The notes beneath the pieces are model-generated. The model was not told the DNA's origin. It saw only the letters and a list, made by a program, of their open reading frames with translations, and did not search any database. A stretch of DNA of 62,977 nucleotides from Streptomyces aurantiacus (GTDB taxonomy: Bacteria; Actinomycetota; Actinomycetes; Streptomycetales; Streptomycetaceae): positions 1 through 62,977 of the forward strand of contig NZ_LIPP01000088.1 in assembly GCF_001418335.1 (NCBI RefSeq), in the 5' to 3' direction. This document shows, one piece after another, positions 8,160 to 16,180 of this stretch. Within the stretch, counting starts at the first letter, position 1. Each line of letters begins with the position of its first letter. The translations under genes were made by a program, and so were the position numbers.

Positions 8160-9701
8160 TCACACGTCGTGGGTGACGAGGCCGGCGGCCACGAGCCGAC
8201 GCACGCTGTCGCTCACCTGCCGGCCGACCTCATCCGAGCCGGCCGGAAGACCGGCCGCTCGGGCGTAGGCCGTGTGCACCGAGCCGAGGTCACGCCCGTC
8301 GCACAGGGAGTAGACCGTCCACGAGCGCGCGTTCAGCCAGTGCATCCGGGCCGACTCCGCGGGGCTGACGATGAGTTGCCCCAGGCCGGGCAGCGCGGTC
8401 GCGTCCACCGGTGTGACGCGCTGAAGAGTGCCGTCGGGGAGAATCTCCGGCAACTGCCCCGACGACTGCCCCGGCCGCGCTTGAACGGTCGGCCCGGCGG
8501 CGCGGTCAGGGGGCCGCGGCGCGTCGTCGTCCACCAGACGCAGCGCGGTGAGAAGCCAGCGGGCGAACCGGTGCCCGTTCTCGGTGAGTGACTCCTCCGG
8601 CAGCGACAGCATGCACTCGGCGAGGTAGCGGGCCCGTTCCACGCTGGTCCGGTACTGCCCGCTCAGGGCGGCGGGGGTGCCGGGGCTGGGCTCGTCGAGA
8701 TCCTCGGCCGACGGAGGCGCGCCGAACCTCTCCCGGACCGCTTCGTCCGCGGCGTCCGCCGCGGCCCGGAAGACCAGCAGATGCACGTAGAAGTGCAGGG
8801 CGACGATCACTCGGATGACCGTCCAGGAACCGATCCGCCACGGGATCGGCACGCGCTCGGTGGCGTTCCTCACCACGGAGCCGGTACGGAGCGCGTCGAA
8901 GAGCTTGAGGTGGGCGCCCTCGTGCAGCAGGCTTTCGGCGGCGAGCCAAGGGGACGCGCAGCGTTCGGGCGCCAGCAGGACCGTCGACGGGAGCGGGTCG
9001 CCGCCGGACATGGACTGCAGGGGCCCTTCCTCGCTCTCCCGGTGGGTGAAGCCCACCATGGTGACGTGCCCGAGTACGCCGGCTCCCGCGGCGGGCAGCA
9101 GCGTGGCGAGGAGTTCCGCGCCCTCTCGCAGGACGGTACGGACGCCGTCCGTCGGACTGACCGGGCCTGCCGCCCGGCTGTCGCCGAGCGCGTCGCGGTA
9201 CAGCTCCATGAGGCGCTCGGCCAGCATCTCCTGCGAGCTGTCGTGCGGCGCGGGTTCGGTCAGCACCCAGGCGTCCCCGAGCCCGGGCCAGGCACGCCGG
9301 TGCGGATGGCTGAGGGCTTCGCAGGGCCCGGTGGAGTGCAGGACGGCCGTCGGGCCGTTCGTCGTCGGGCCGGCCGCGTGGTCGCGGGCGTACAGGCCGA
9401 ACGAACTGTGTTCGAGCCGGCCGCTCTCCAGCAGTGCGAGGTCGACCTCGAAGCAGTTGCGCAGCACCGGGTCGTACAGCAGCGGGCGGAGGCGTTCGTC
9501 GGATGCCGCGGCCGTCCTCCGCAGCACGTCCGCTGCTTCGCCGTCATGCCGCGCCAGCATGGTCAGACCCAGCCGGAAGCGGGCGAGGTTGCGTTCGCCG
9601 ATGGCGGCGGAGTCGCCGAACTGCCGGTCGGCGCAGAGCATCGTGTCGGCCTGTGCCACCCGGTCGGTGACCGGCTCGGCGGCGGAAGGTGAAGCGGGCA
9701 A
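8160..9701 (-). CDS. aKG-HExxH-type peptide-modifying enzyme with C-terminal PqqD-like recognition domain
   Basis: Probable RiPP tailoring enzyme, 513 aa from the proposed TTG start. Residues 260-264 carry HEGAH within LLHEGAHLKLFD, the signature of the mod_HExxH family, some members of which are described as iron/2-oxoglutarate peptide beta-hydroxylases rather than proteases. The last 80 residues (ARMHWLNARSWTVYSLCDG to RRLVAAGLVT) resemble a PqqD-like leader-peptide recognition domain. TTG 9701 has GAAGGA 10 nt upstream; GTG 9749 and ATG 9641 are alternatives. It follows a 44-residue acidic peptide gene after a strong hairpin. Predicted role: hydroxylation of residues in that peptide, guided by its own C-terminal domain. 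Family assignment is firm, chemistry inferred. Confidence 0.8.
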   Translation of the reverse strand: MPASPSAAEPVTDRVAQADTMLCADRQFGDSAAIGERNLARFRLGLTMLARHDGEAADVLRRTAAASDERLRPLLYDPVLRNCFEVDLALLESGRLEHSSFGLYARDHAAGPTTNGPTAVLHSTGPCEALSHPHRRAWPGLGDAWVLTEPAPHDSSQEMLAERLMELYRDALGDSRAAGPVSPTDGVRTVLREGAELLATLLPAAGAGVLGHVTMVGFTHRESEEGPLQSMSGGDPLPSTVLLAPERCASPWLAAESLLHEGAHLKLFDALRTGSVVRNATERVPIPWRIGSWTVIRVIVALHFYVHLLVFRAAADAADEAVRERFGAPPSAEDLDEPSPGTPAALSGQYRTSVERARYLAECMLSLPEESLTENGHRFARWLLTALRLVDDDAPRPPDRAAGPTVQARPGQSSGQLPEILPDGTLQRVTPVDATALPGLGQLIVSPAESARMHWLNARSWTVYSLCDGRDLGSVHTAYARAAGLPAGSDEVGRQVSDSVRRLVAAGLVTHDV

Positions 9702-9755
9702 CGACGGACCGTCCTTCGGAAGCTGGCAGCGGACAGGAACCTGACGCACCGGCAG

Positions 9756-9787
9756 CGGCACCGGGCCCTTTCCCGGGCCCGGTGCCG
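9756..9787. terminator. Perfect 13-bp hairpin between precursor and modifying-enzyme genes
   Basis: CGGCACCGGGCCC (9756-9768) and its exact complement (9775-9787) surround a 6-nt TTTCCC loop, directly downstream of the small peptide gene and upstream of the HExxH enzyme start. Such hairpins commonly act as partial terminators or mRNA stabilisers, so the precursor transcript exceeds the enzyme transcript. Confidence 0.7.
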
Positions 9788-9805
9788 TGCCGGACGCGCC
9801 GTGTG

Positions 9806-9940
9806 TCAGGCGGTCCGGACCGCCTGGTACGACGGAAGCCAGGCGCGCTCCTCCGGTGCGTCGACAGCGATCTCCGGTGCTTCGTCGTCGAGGTATGCCT
9901 GCGGAGCCAGGTCGGGGGTCTCGATGTGGTCTACCAGCAT
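9806..9940 (-). CDS. Candidate RiPP precursor peptide (44 aa)
   Basis: A small gene reading MLVDHIETPDLAPQAYLDDE and then 24 further residues ending in AWLPSYQAVRTA. The ATG at 9940 has an AAGGGA ribosome site 8 nt upstream. The peptide is rich in Asp/Glu and has no Cys and no membrane segment. It precedes the HExxH/PqqD-like enzyme gene on the same strand, separated by a hairpin, the classic precursor-enzyme layout. The Asp residues (10, 18, 19 and one near position 27) are possible beta-hydroxylation targets. It lacks the FxSxx C-terminus of the Fxs systems, so it belongs to a different group. No protease or exporter is adjacent. Confidence 0.65.
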   Translation of the reverse strand: MLVDHIETPDLAPQAYLDDEAPEIAVDAPEERAWLPSYQAVRTA

Positions 9941-10039
9941 GTCCGGTCCCTTCGGTCAGCATTGGGCGGAACGAGCCCGGGCGGGGTGGGTGACACCCTG
10001 CCCGGAACATCATCTTCCGCCACCGGGGTCCCGCACCGA

Positions 10040-10067
10040 TGGGACGGATGTCCCGAATTTTGTCCCA
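10040..10067. promoter_or_regulatory. GGGAC/GTCCC repeat cluster upstream of the precursor gene
   Basis: TGGGAC-GGAT-GTCCC forms an inverted repeat, followed after GAATTTT by GTCCCA, which also pairs with the first TGGGAC. Seen from the precursor strand this is GGGACA twice in direct orientation, 12 bp apart, followed by GTCCC. It sits 100-127 bp upstream of the precursor start, so it is a candidate promoter/operator for the RiPP locus. Confidence 0.45.
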
Positions 10068-10123
10068 CGCCCCGACAGACACACCAACCCCGGCAGACAC
10101 AGCGGAACTTGAGGCGTGCGGGG

Positions 10124-10822
10124 TCAGGTGACGATCTCGTGGGAGGCCATGTCGGCCAGCGTCCACTCCTCGACCTCGGCGAGGTGGAGCGCGGCGGCCT
10201 CCTGCGCGGCCGCCACGTCGCGGGCGGCCATGGCGTCGAGGATCTCGATATGGCGTTGGGTGGAGCCGGCCAGCCGGTGCGGACCGGTCGCGCCGAGCAC
10301 GCGCAGCCAGTAGACGAACGGCTCGACGCTCTCCCGGGCCGTGATCAGCCGGCTGTTGCCGGTGAAAGCGATGATCTCGCCGTGGATGCGGGTGTCACTG
10401 GCGAAGAAGGGCTCGTAGTCGCCCTGTTCGGCGGCGCGCAGGGCGGCGACGGCCTCGTCGCGCAGGTCGGTGATCTGCTCCACGGGCATCGTCTCCGCGG
10501 CGACGCCGGTCGCCAGCCACTCCAGCCCTTTGCGCAGTTGGCACACCTCGTGGACGTCCTGCCGGGTCGGCCGGGTGACGAAGGTGCCGGAACGGGGACG
10601 GGTCTCGACGAGCCGGTCGTGTTCCAGGCGGGCCAGGGTGTCGCGCACGGGGGTGCGCGACACACCGAACTCGTTCGCCATGGCCTGCGGGTCCAGGCGT
10701 GAACCAGGCGCGTACACACCGGTGGTGATCCGGTCGCACAGGATGGAGTAGAGCTGCTCGGAGATCGACTCCACGATCAGGGGAGTGGTCCCGCGACGGC
10801 TGCTGACGGACGTGGTGGCCAT
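10124..10822 (-). CDS. GntR-family (FCD) transcriptional regulator
   Basis: A 232-aa regulator. Winged helix at about 10-80 (EQLYSILCDRITTGVYAPGSRL, SRTPVRDTLARLEHDRLV, GTFVTRP), then an all-helical FCD ligand domain with metal-binding type residues (DTRIHGEI, QRHIEILDAM, ALHLAEVEEW). The ATG at 10822 follows GAAGAGGG. It lies 61 bp downstream of the DapA-family gene on the same strand and probably controls both that gene and the divergent transporter/kinase operon through the palindrome at 11815. FCD regulators usually respond to small organic acids. A local repressor is the best guess. Confidence 0.85.
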   Translation of the reverse strand: MATTSVSSRRGTTPLIVESISEQLYSILCDRITTGVYAPGSRLDPQAMANEFGVSRTPVRDTLARLEHDRLVETRPRSGTFVTRPTRQDVHEVCQLRKGLEWLATGVAAETMPVEQITDLRDEAVAALRAAEQGDYEPFFASDTRIHGEIIAFTGNSRLITARESVEPFVYWLRVLGATGPHRLAGSTQRHIEILDAMAARDVAAAQEAAALHLAEVEEWTLADMASHEIVT

Positions 10823-10883
10823 GGTCGACCCTCTTCTCGGGCGGTCGTCGCGTGGCAGCTCCCTGGCGCTGGACATGCGACAT

Positions 10884-11771
10884 CTAATCGATCAGGTTAG
10901 CGGCTCGCAGGGCGGTTCCGATGCGCTCGCGCTCGGCCGAGGTGGCGGGCTTGAAGGGCCGGCGGGGAAGGCCGGGGGAGCGGCCCTGCAGTTCCAGAGC
11001 CGCCTTGAGGGTGGCGGGCAGGTTGGGTGCGTCGATGGCCCGCCAGACCGTCAGGATCCGCTCGTGCAGCTCCAGTGCCCTGGCGTGGTCGCCGGCCTGG
11101 ACCGCGTCCCAGAGCTCGACGCTGAGCTTCGGCGTGACGGTCGGGATGGCGGCGAGGGCGCCGTGGGCCCCCATGACGAACGCCGGGTAGTGCAGGTCGT
11201 CCAGGGCGGCGAGCACGGTGAACCGGTCGCGCAGCCGGTGCAGCAGATCGGCGAGGAGGTGGATGTCGCCGCCGGACTGCTTGACCGCCACCACCTGCGG
11301 CACGTCGCTGAGCATCTCGATCGTGTCGACCGGGACCAGCGCCCAGGGCACCACGTTGTAGAGGACGATCGGCAGGTCGGTGGCCTCGCCGATCTCGCGG
11401 TAGTGCGCGACGGTCTCCTCCGGAGAAGGGGCGAAGACGTAGTGCACGGGCGTGACCTGGAGAGCGTCGACGCCCACCTCCTTCAGCGCCAGGGAGTACC
11501 GCTTGGCCTGGGCCGTCGAGTTCTGGATGACCCCGCCGATGACCGGAACCCGGCCGGCCACCTCGTCCACCACGGTCGCGCAGATCGCGGCACTCTCCTC
11601 CAGGGAGAGCGTCTGGCCCTCGCCGGTGCTGCCGCAGGCGCAGATCGCCGTCACGCCCTGGCCGAGGAGGTACTTCACCTCACCCCGCAGCAGGCCGAGG
11701 TCCACCTCGTCGTGCTCGTCGAACGGTGTGACGACGGTCGAGATCATCCCGCCGAGCTGGATGTCCTTCAC
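10884..11771 (-). CDS. Dihydrodipicolinate synthase/N-acetylneuraminate lyase family aldolase
   Basis: A 295-aa class I (Schiff base) lyase of normal family length. The substrate loop ACGSTGEG, the tyrosine in VLYNVVP and the Schiff-base lysine in VVAVKQSGG are all present. GTG 11771 is chosen as start: GGAGGT lies just upstream and the next residues (VKDIQLGGMISTVVTPF) match the family N-terminus. Context (GntR FCD regulator, MHS transporter, DhaK/DhaL kinase) argues for catabolic aldol cleavage or dehydration of an imported small acid rather than lysine biosynthesis. The exact substrate is unknown. Confidence 0.85.
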   Translation of the reverse strand: MKDIQLGGMISTVVTPFDEHDEVDLGLLRGEVKYLLGQGVTAICACGSTGEGQTLSLEESAAICATVVDEVAGRVPVIGGVIQNSTAQAKRYSLALKEVGVDALQVTPVHYVFAPSPEETVAHYREIGEATDLPIVLYNVVPWALVPVDTIEMLSDVPQVVAVKQSGGDIHLLADLLHRLRDRFTVLAALDDLHYPAFVMGAHGALAAIPTVTPKLSVELWDAVQAGDHARALELHERILTVWRAIDAPNLPATLKAALELQGRSPGLPRRPFKPATSAERERIGTALRAANLID

Positions 11772-11814
11772 GTGACCTCCGGGGTGTTGCCGCAACCTCA
11801 GTGCGGATGTAATG

Positions 11815-11828
11815 TCTGATGCATCAGA
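11815..11828. promoter_or_regulatory. Perfect 14-bp palindrome, probable GntR operator
   Basis: TCTGATGCATCAGA is a perfect palindrome in the gap between the divergent DapA-family and MFS/DhaKL genes. It lies where a local regulator would repress both units, and its centre TGATGCATCA resembles half-site spacing seen for FCD GntR proteins. Confidence 0.6.
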
Positions 11829-11949
11829 TGTTAGCACGCGTTCCCTGGTCAGGAGAACCGTGTCTTTCCGGACACGGCCGGTGCCGAGGCAGGATCAAGA
11901 GCAGAGGGCACCGACCACGTCATCCGAGCCGCATCGCAATGGAGCGAGC

Positions 11950-13338
11950 ATGCCCGTCCCCGACAAGACTCCGGACTCCCCAGACTCCCCGGATTCCCCA
12001 GACTCCCCGGATTCCCCGGCGTCCCTGCGCAAGGTCGTCACGGCCAGCGCCCTGGGCACCACCGTGGAGTACTACGACTTCACCCTGTACGCCACCACGG
12101 CCGCGCTGGTCTTCGACGATGTCTTCTTCCCCGACGCCTCGCCCCTGATCGGTACCCTGGCGGCCTTCGCCACGTACTTCGTCGGCTACGCGGCCCGCCC
12201 ACTCGGCGGCATCTTCTTCGGCCACTTCGGCGACCGCCTCGGCCGCAAGAACGTACTGATCATCACCATGCTCATGATGGGCCTGGGCACCTTCGCCATC
12301 GGCCTGCTGCCGTCCTACGACAGCATCGGCATCGCGTCCCCGCTGCTCCTCGTCCTCATCCGCCTGATCCAGGGCCTGGGCATGGGAGGCGAGTACGGCG
12401 GCGGCGTCCTGATGACCCTGGAGTACAGCCCGGCCCACCGCCAGGGCTTCTTCACCTCGCTCGTACACATCGGCACCCCCGCCGGCGTACTGATCCCCGT
12501 CGGACTGGTGTCCGTCCTGGACGCGACCCTCTCTACGGGAACCTACGACTCCTGGGCCTGGCGCCTGCCGTTCCTGGCCAGCATCCTGCTGGTCGGCGTG
12601 GGCATCTGGATGCGGCTCAACATCACCGAGAGCCCGGAGTTCGTGAAGATGCGCGCGGACCGGGAGGTGCAGAGCCTGCCGGTGCGCCAGGTCTTCACCC
12701 GGCAGCCCGGCACGGTCTTCTTCTCCGTCCTCGCGAAGATCGCCGAGAGCGGTCTGTTCAACATCTACTACGTGGTGGCCATCACCTACGTCACCACCGA
12801 ACTCGATCTGCCCAAGGGCCCGGTACTGCTGGCCGTCCTGGTGGCCTGCGCCGTCGAGTGCTGCACGCTGCCGTACTTCGGAGCACTCTCCGACCGCATC
12901 GGCCGACGCAAGGTGTACATCGCGGGAGCCGTCTTCCAGGCCCTGCTGGCCGTCCCCTTCTTCCTGCTCATCGAGACCGGCCACTTCTGGGCCTACACGC
13001 TCGGCATGACGCTCGGCCTCGGCGTGGGACACGCCGCGATGTACGGAGCCCAGGGCGCACTGTTCTCCAACCTCTACCCTGTCAACGTCCGCTACACCGG
13101 CCTCTCCGTCACCCAGCAGATCGGCGCCACACTCGGTGGCGGACTCTCCCCGCTCATCGGCACCGGACTGCTCTCCGCGGCCGGCGGCCACTGGAGCTGG
13201 CTGATCGTGTACTGCGTCGGCGTCGCCGTTGTCTCCGCACTGGCCGCCACCAGGCTGGGCCGGGGCGAGGCACCGTCCATCCTCACACCGCGCACCCTCC
13301 CCAAGGCCGTCGTCCCCGAAAGGACCTCCGCTCCGTGA
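11950..13338 (+). CDS. MHS-family MFS metabolite:proton symporter
   Basis: A 462-aa, 12-helix transporter of the metabolite:H+ symporter group (ProP/ShiA/KgtP relatives): GTTVEYYDFTLY at helix 1, GHFGDRLGRKNVL in loop 2-3, RLIQGLGMGGEYGGG in helix 4 and GALSDRIGRRKVY in the second half. Import of a small carboxylate or polyol is expected. The N-terminus carries a PDS tripeptide repeat (about residues 8-23) encoded by 9-bp tandem repeats, probably a flexible cytoplasmic tail. The ATG at 11950 follows TGGAGCG. Its stop overlaps the DhaK GTG start, so the three genes are co-transcribed. Confidence 0.88.
   Translation: MPVPDKTPDSPDSPDSPDSPDSPASLRKVVTASALGTTVEYYDFTLYATTAALVFDDVFFPDASPLIGTLAAFATYFVGYAARPLGGIFFGHFGDRLGRKNVLIITMLMMGLGTFAIGLLPSYDSIGIASPLLLVLIRLIQGLGMGGEYGGGVLMTLEYSPAHRQGFFTSLVHIGTPAGVLIPVGLVSVLDATLSTGTYDSWAWRLPFLASILLVGVGIWMRLNITESPEFVKMRADREVQSLPVRQVFTRQPGTVFFSVLAKIAESGLFNIYYVVAITYVTTELDLPKGPVLLAVLVACAVECCTLPYFGALSDRIGRRKVYIAGAVFQALLAVPFFLLIETGHFWAYTLGMTLGLGVGHAAMYGAQGALFSNLYPVNVRYTGLSVTQQIGATLGGGLSPLIGTGLLSAAGGHWSWLIVYCVGVAVVSALAATRLGRGEAPSILTPRTLPKAVVPERTSAP
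11971..12015 (+). repeat. 9-bp tandem repeats encoding (PDS)5
   Basis: Five copies of a CCGGACTCC-like nonamer (alternating gac/gat and cca/ccg codons) lie in frame near the transporter start. Copy number is likely to vary between strains without frameshift. Confidence 0.8.
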
Positions 13339-14342
13339 ACCGCCTCTTCCTGCCCGCCGACAACGCCGTGGAACGGGCGCTGCAGGGCCTCGCCCTGACC
13401 CATCCCGACCTGCTCGAACTCCACCGCGATCCGCTGTACCTGACCGGCCGCCGCCGCAACCCCGCCCGGCGCGTCGGCCTCGTCTCCGGCGGCGGGTCGG
13501 GCCATGAACCCCTGCACAGCGGCTTCGTCGGCCCCGGCATGCTCGACGCGGCGGTCCCCGGCCGCGTCTTCGCCTCCCCGCACAACCGTCAGATCCACGA
13601 GGCGTCGAAGAAGGCCGCAGGACCCGACGGCGTCCTGCACATCGTCAAGAACTACACCGGCGACCGCATCAACTTCGGGATCGCGGCCGAACGCCTGCGA
13701 GCCGACGGCATCCCCGTCCGCCGCGTCCTCGTCGACGACGACCTCGCCACCGACGACGCCTCCACCGCCACGGGCCGCCGCGGCACGGGAGCCACCGTCC
13801 TCGTGGAGAAGCTCCTCGGCGGCGCGGCGGACACCGGCCTCGGCCTCGACGAACTCGCCGACCTCGGAACCCTGTTCGCGGATGCCTCACGCAGTGTGGC
13901 CGTCGCCGCGCGGGCCCAGACCTCACCCTCCCGGGGCGGCGAAGCGTTCGAGCTCCCCGACAACACCCTTGAGTACGGCGTCGGCATCCACGGCGAGCGC
14001 GCCGCCGAAGCCCTGCCCAACCCGGGCCTGGAAGACCTCGTCGCCCATATGACGGACCAGGTGCTCGGCGCCCTGCCGCACGCGGCCGACTCCGTTCTGC
14101 TCCTGGTCAACGGACTCGGCGCGACCACCCTCCTGGAACTCCAGGCCGTCCACGCCCTCGTCTGCGAGGCGCTCGACAAGCGCGGCGTGCACATGGCGGG
14201 CCGCCTCGTCGGCACCTACGTCCCGGCCCTGGACATGAGTGGCTTCTCCCTCACCCTCACCACGCTGGGCGCCGGATGGCTCGACTTCTGGAACAGCCCG
14301 GCCCACACGCCCGCCTTCACCGTCCTGGAGCCCACCCGATGA
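13335..14342 (+). CDS. dhaK: Dihydroxyacetone kinase-type subunit DhaK
   Basis: A 335-aa substrate-binding subunit. It shows the DhaK start region NPARRVGLVSGGGSGHEPLHSGFVG, the segment IVKNYTGDRINFGIAAE, and EYGVGIHGERA containing the histidine that covalently binds the carbonyl substrate. The GTG at 13335 overlaps the transporter stop as GTGA. It works with DhaL, whose gene follows with an ATGA overlap. No PTS-type DhaM gene is present, so phosphate probably comes from ATP bound by DhaL. The physiological substrate need not be dihydroxyacetone: a C4 keto-sugar or related compound brought in by the upstream MHS transporter is possible. Confidence 0.9.
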   Translation: MNRLFLPADNAVERALQGLALTHPDLLELHRDPLYLTGRRRNPARRVGLVSGGGSGHEPLHSGFVGPGMLDAAVPGRVFASPHNRQIHEASKKAAGPDGVLHIVKNYTGDRINFGIAAERLRADGIPVRRVLVDDDLATDDASTATGRRGTGATVLVEKLLGGAADTGLGLDELADLGTLFADASRSVAVAARAQTSPSRGGEAFELPDNTLEYGVGIHGERAAEALPNPGLEDLVAHMTDQVLGALPHAADSVLLLVNGLGATTLLELQAVHALVCEALDKRGVHMAGRLVGTYVPALDMSGFSLTLTTLGAGWLDFWNSPAHTPAFTVLEPTR

Positions 14343-14959
14343 CCGCCGACCAGAAGCTCGTGCTGCTCACCTACGCCGACGCCGCCCGCACCGCTCACGA
14401 CGTGCTGACCACTCTCGACCAGCACTCCGGTGACGGCGACTTCGGCGACAACCTCCTCGACGGGCTCGACCGGGTCCGCGCGGCACTGGACGCCCACCCC
14501 TCCGAACCGGCCTTCCACCTCGCCGCGACCGTCTTCCTCGACGAGGTCGGCGGCACCAGCGGCCCGTTGATCGGACTCCTCCTCCAGGAGATCGCCCGGG
14601 GACTGGCCGCCCACACCGACGACCGGGAGGGCTGGCGGGCCGGCGTGAGCGAGGGCCTGGCCGCCATCCAGCGCGTCGGCGAGGCGGAGCCCGGCGACCG
14701 CACCATGGTCGACGCACTGGCCCCGGCCCGGGACGCCTTCGAAGCCGGGGCGTCCTTCGGCGCCGTCGCCGACGCGGCACTCACCGGCGCGCGGAAGACC
14801 GCGGACCTGCGGGCCCGTCGAGGACGCGCCTCCTACGTCGGCGACCGGGCACTCGGCGCCCCGGACCCCGGAGCCATGGGCGTGGCCCTGCTGTTCTGGT
14901 CCCTCGCCCACGTCGCGGGACAAGGAGACCGACTGCCGGACCTGCCGAACCTGCTGTGA
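14339..14959 (+). CDS. dhaL: Dihydroxyacetone kinase-type nucleotide-binding subunit DhaL
   Basis: A 206-aa all-helical nucleotide-binding subunit. The Mg-nucleotide aspartates lie in HSGDGDFGDNLLDGLDRV, followed by GGTSGPLIGLLLQEIA and GDRTMVDALAPA, and the C-terminal RRGRASYVGDRALGAPDPGAMG contacts the phosphates. Normal DhaL length. It overlaps dhaK by 4 bp and ends the operon. Confidence 0.9.
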   Translation: MTADQKLVLLTYADAARTAHDVLTTLDQHSGDGDFGDNLLDGLDRVRAALDAHPSEPAFHLAATVFLDEVGGTSGPLIGLLLQEIARGLAAHTDDREGWRAGVSEGLAAIQRVGEAEPGDRTMVDALAPARDAFEAGASFGAVADAALTGARKTADLRARRGRASYVGDRALGAPDPGAMGVALLFWSLAHVAGQGDRLPDLPNLL

Positions 14960-15001
14960 GCCGAACCGGATCCTGTACGCAGCGGGCTCGAAGCCGGTAC
15001 G

Positions 15002-15019
15002 CCCGTACGCCGGTACGGG
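15002..15019. terminator. Short hairpin after dhaL
   Basis: CCCGTAC (15002-15008) and GTACGGG (15013-15019) pair around a GCCG tetraloop in the 133-bp gap after the operon. Confidence 0.4.
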
Positions 15020-15092
15020 GACCGGTCGCTTTGCCGTGTGGCCCGTGGGGTGGGGTGGCTGGAAGGCCCGCATGTTTGCGTAGGCTGTCCTG

Positions 15093-16049
15093 GTGTCAGC
15101 TGCCCGTCTGCGTCGCGTTGCCGTTCTTGTGCTGGAGGGGGCGAAGCCGCTCGATGTCGGCATCCCCGCTCAGGTGTTCACCACCCGGGCGAGCATGCCC
15201 TACGAGGTGCGGTTGTGCGGCGCGGCACCTGGCCTGGTGACCGGCGGTGACGGCCTTTCGTACCATGTCGCCGACGGCCTGGACGCGCTGGAGTGGGCCG
15301 ACATCGTCTTCATCCCCGGCTATCGCTTCCCCGGCCGTGACGATCCGCCGCCGGCCGTCGTCGACGCACTGATCGCCGCGCACGGCCGGGGCGCCCGGCT
15401 GGCCGCCATTTCCACGGGCGCCTTCGCGCTCGCCGCGACCGGCCTGCTGGACGGGAAGCGCGCCACGACCCACTGGCACTACACGCGGGCGCTGGTGGCC
15501 CGCTATCCGCGCGTCCGGGTCGACGAGAACGTCCTGTTCGTCGACGAGGGCAGCATGCTGACCTCGGCGGGCGCCGCCTCGGGCATCGACCTGTGCCTGC
15601 ACATCCTGCGCGGTGACCTCGGGGTGGCCGCGTCCAACCGCGCGGCCCGGCGCCTGGTCGCGGCGCCCTACCGCAGCGGCGGCCAGGCGCAGTACGTACC
15701 GCGCAGCGTGCCCGAGCCGCGCGGCGAACAGTTCGCCGCCACCCGGCAGTGGGCGTTGCACCGGCTCGGCGAGCGGCTCACCCTGGACGTGCTGGCGCGG
15801 CAGGCCGCGGTCTCACCGCGTACCTTCTCCCGGCGCTTCGTCGACGAGACGGGGTACACGCCGATGCAGTGGGTCATGCGGGCCCGTATCGACCTGGCCC
15901 GCGAGCTGCTCGAACGATCGCAGCGCAGCGTCGAGCAGATCGCCACCGACGTCGGTCTGGGCACGGGCGCGAATCTGCGGCTGCACTTCCAGCGCATCCT
16001 GGCCACCACACCCAGCCAGTACCGGCGCACCTTCGCCGCGGGCGACTAG
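15093..16049 (+). CDS. GlxA-type AraC-family regulator (DJ-1/PfpI plus HTH)
   Basis: A 318-aa regulator. The N-terminal DJ-1/PfpI-like domain (1-190) has VLVLEGAKPLDVGIPAQVF and AAISTGAFALAATGLLDGKRATTHWHY. Ser stands where PfpI enzymes have the nucleophilic Cys, so it is a sensor rather than an enzyme. The AraC HTH (about 215-310) has LTLDVLARQAAVSPRTFSRRF and the second helix pair ARELLERSQRSVEQIATDVGLG. The GTG start at 15093 has no strong RBS. It lies 131 bp upstream of the GAPDH gene on the same strand. Confidence 0.85.
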   Translation: MSAARLRRVAVLVLEGAKPLDVGIPAQVFTTRASMPYEVRLCGAAPGLVTGGDGLSYHVADGLDALEWADIVFIPGYRFPGRDDPPPAVVDALIAAHGRGARLAAISTGAFALAATGLLDGKRATTHWHYTRALVARYPRVRVDENVLFVDEGSMLTSAGAASGIDLCLHILRGDLGVAASNRAARRLVAAPYRSGGQAQYVPRSVPEPRGEQFAATRQWALHRLGERLTLDVLARQAAVSPRTFSRRFVDETGYTPMQWVMRARIDLARELLERSQRSVEQIATDVGLGTGANLRLHFQRILATTPSQYRRTFAAGD

Positions 16050-16180
16050 GGCAGGACCGGTCCACTCGTTCAGGGTGGCGCGAGCAGGGTGGCGCGATCC
16101 TTTTGAACCATGGCAATCCCGCCACTGTCAGCGGCGGCCGGGGCGAGCGAGCCTGGTGGCGAACCGAAGGGACACCACTC

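Noticed and set aside
8160..9940. FxsA/FxsB-type (FxSxx) radical SAM system
   Set aside because: No radical SAM gene is present and the peptide ends in VRTA, not FxSxx; only the HExxH family link is shared.
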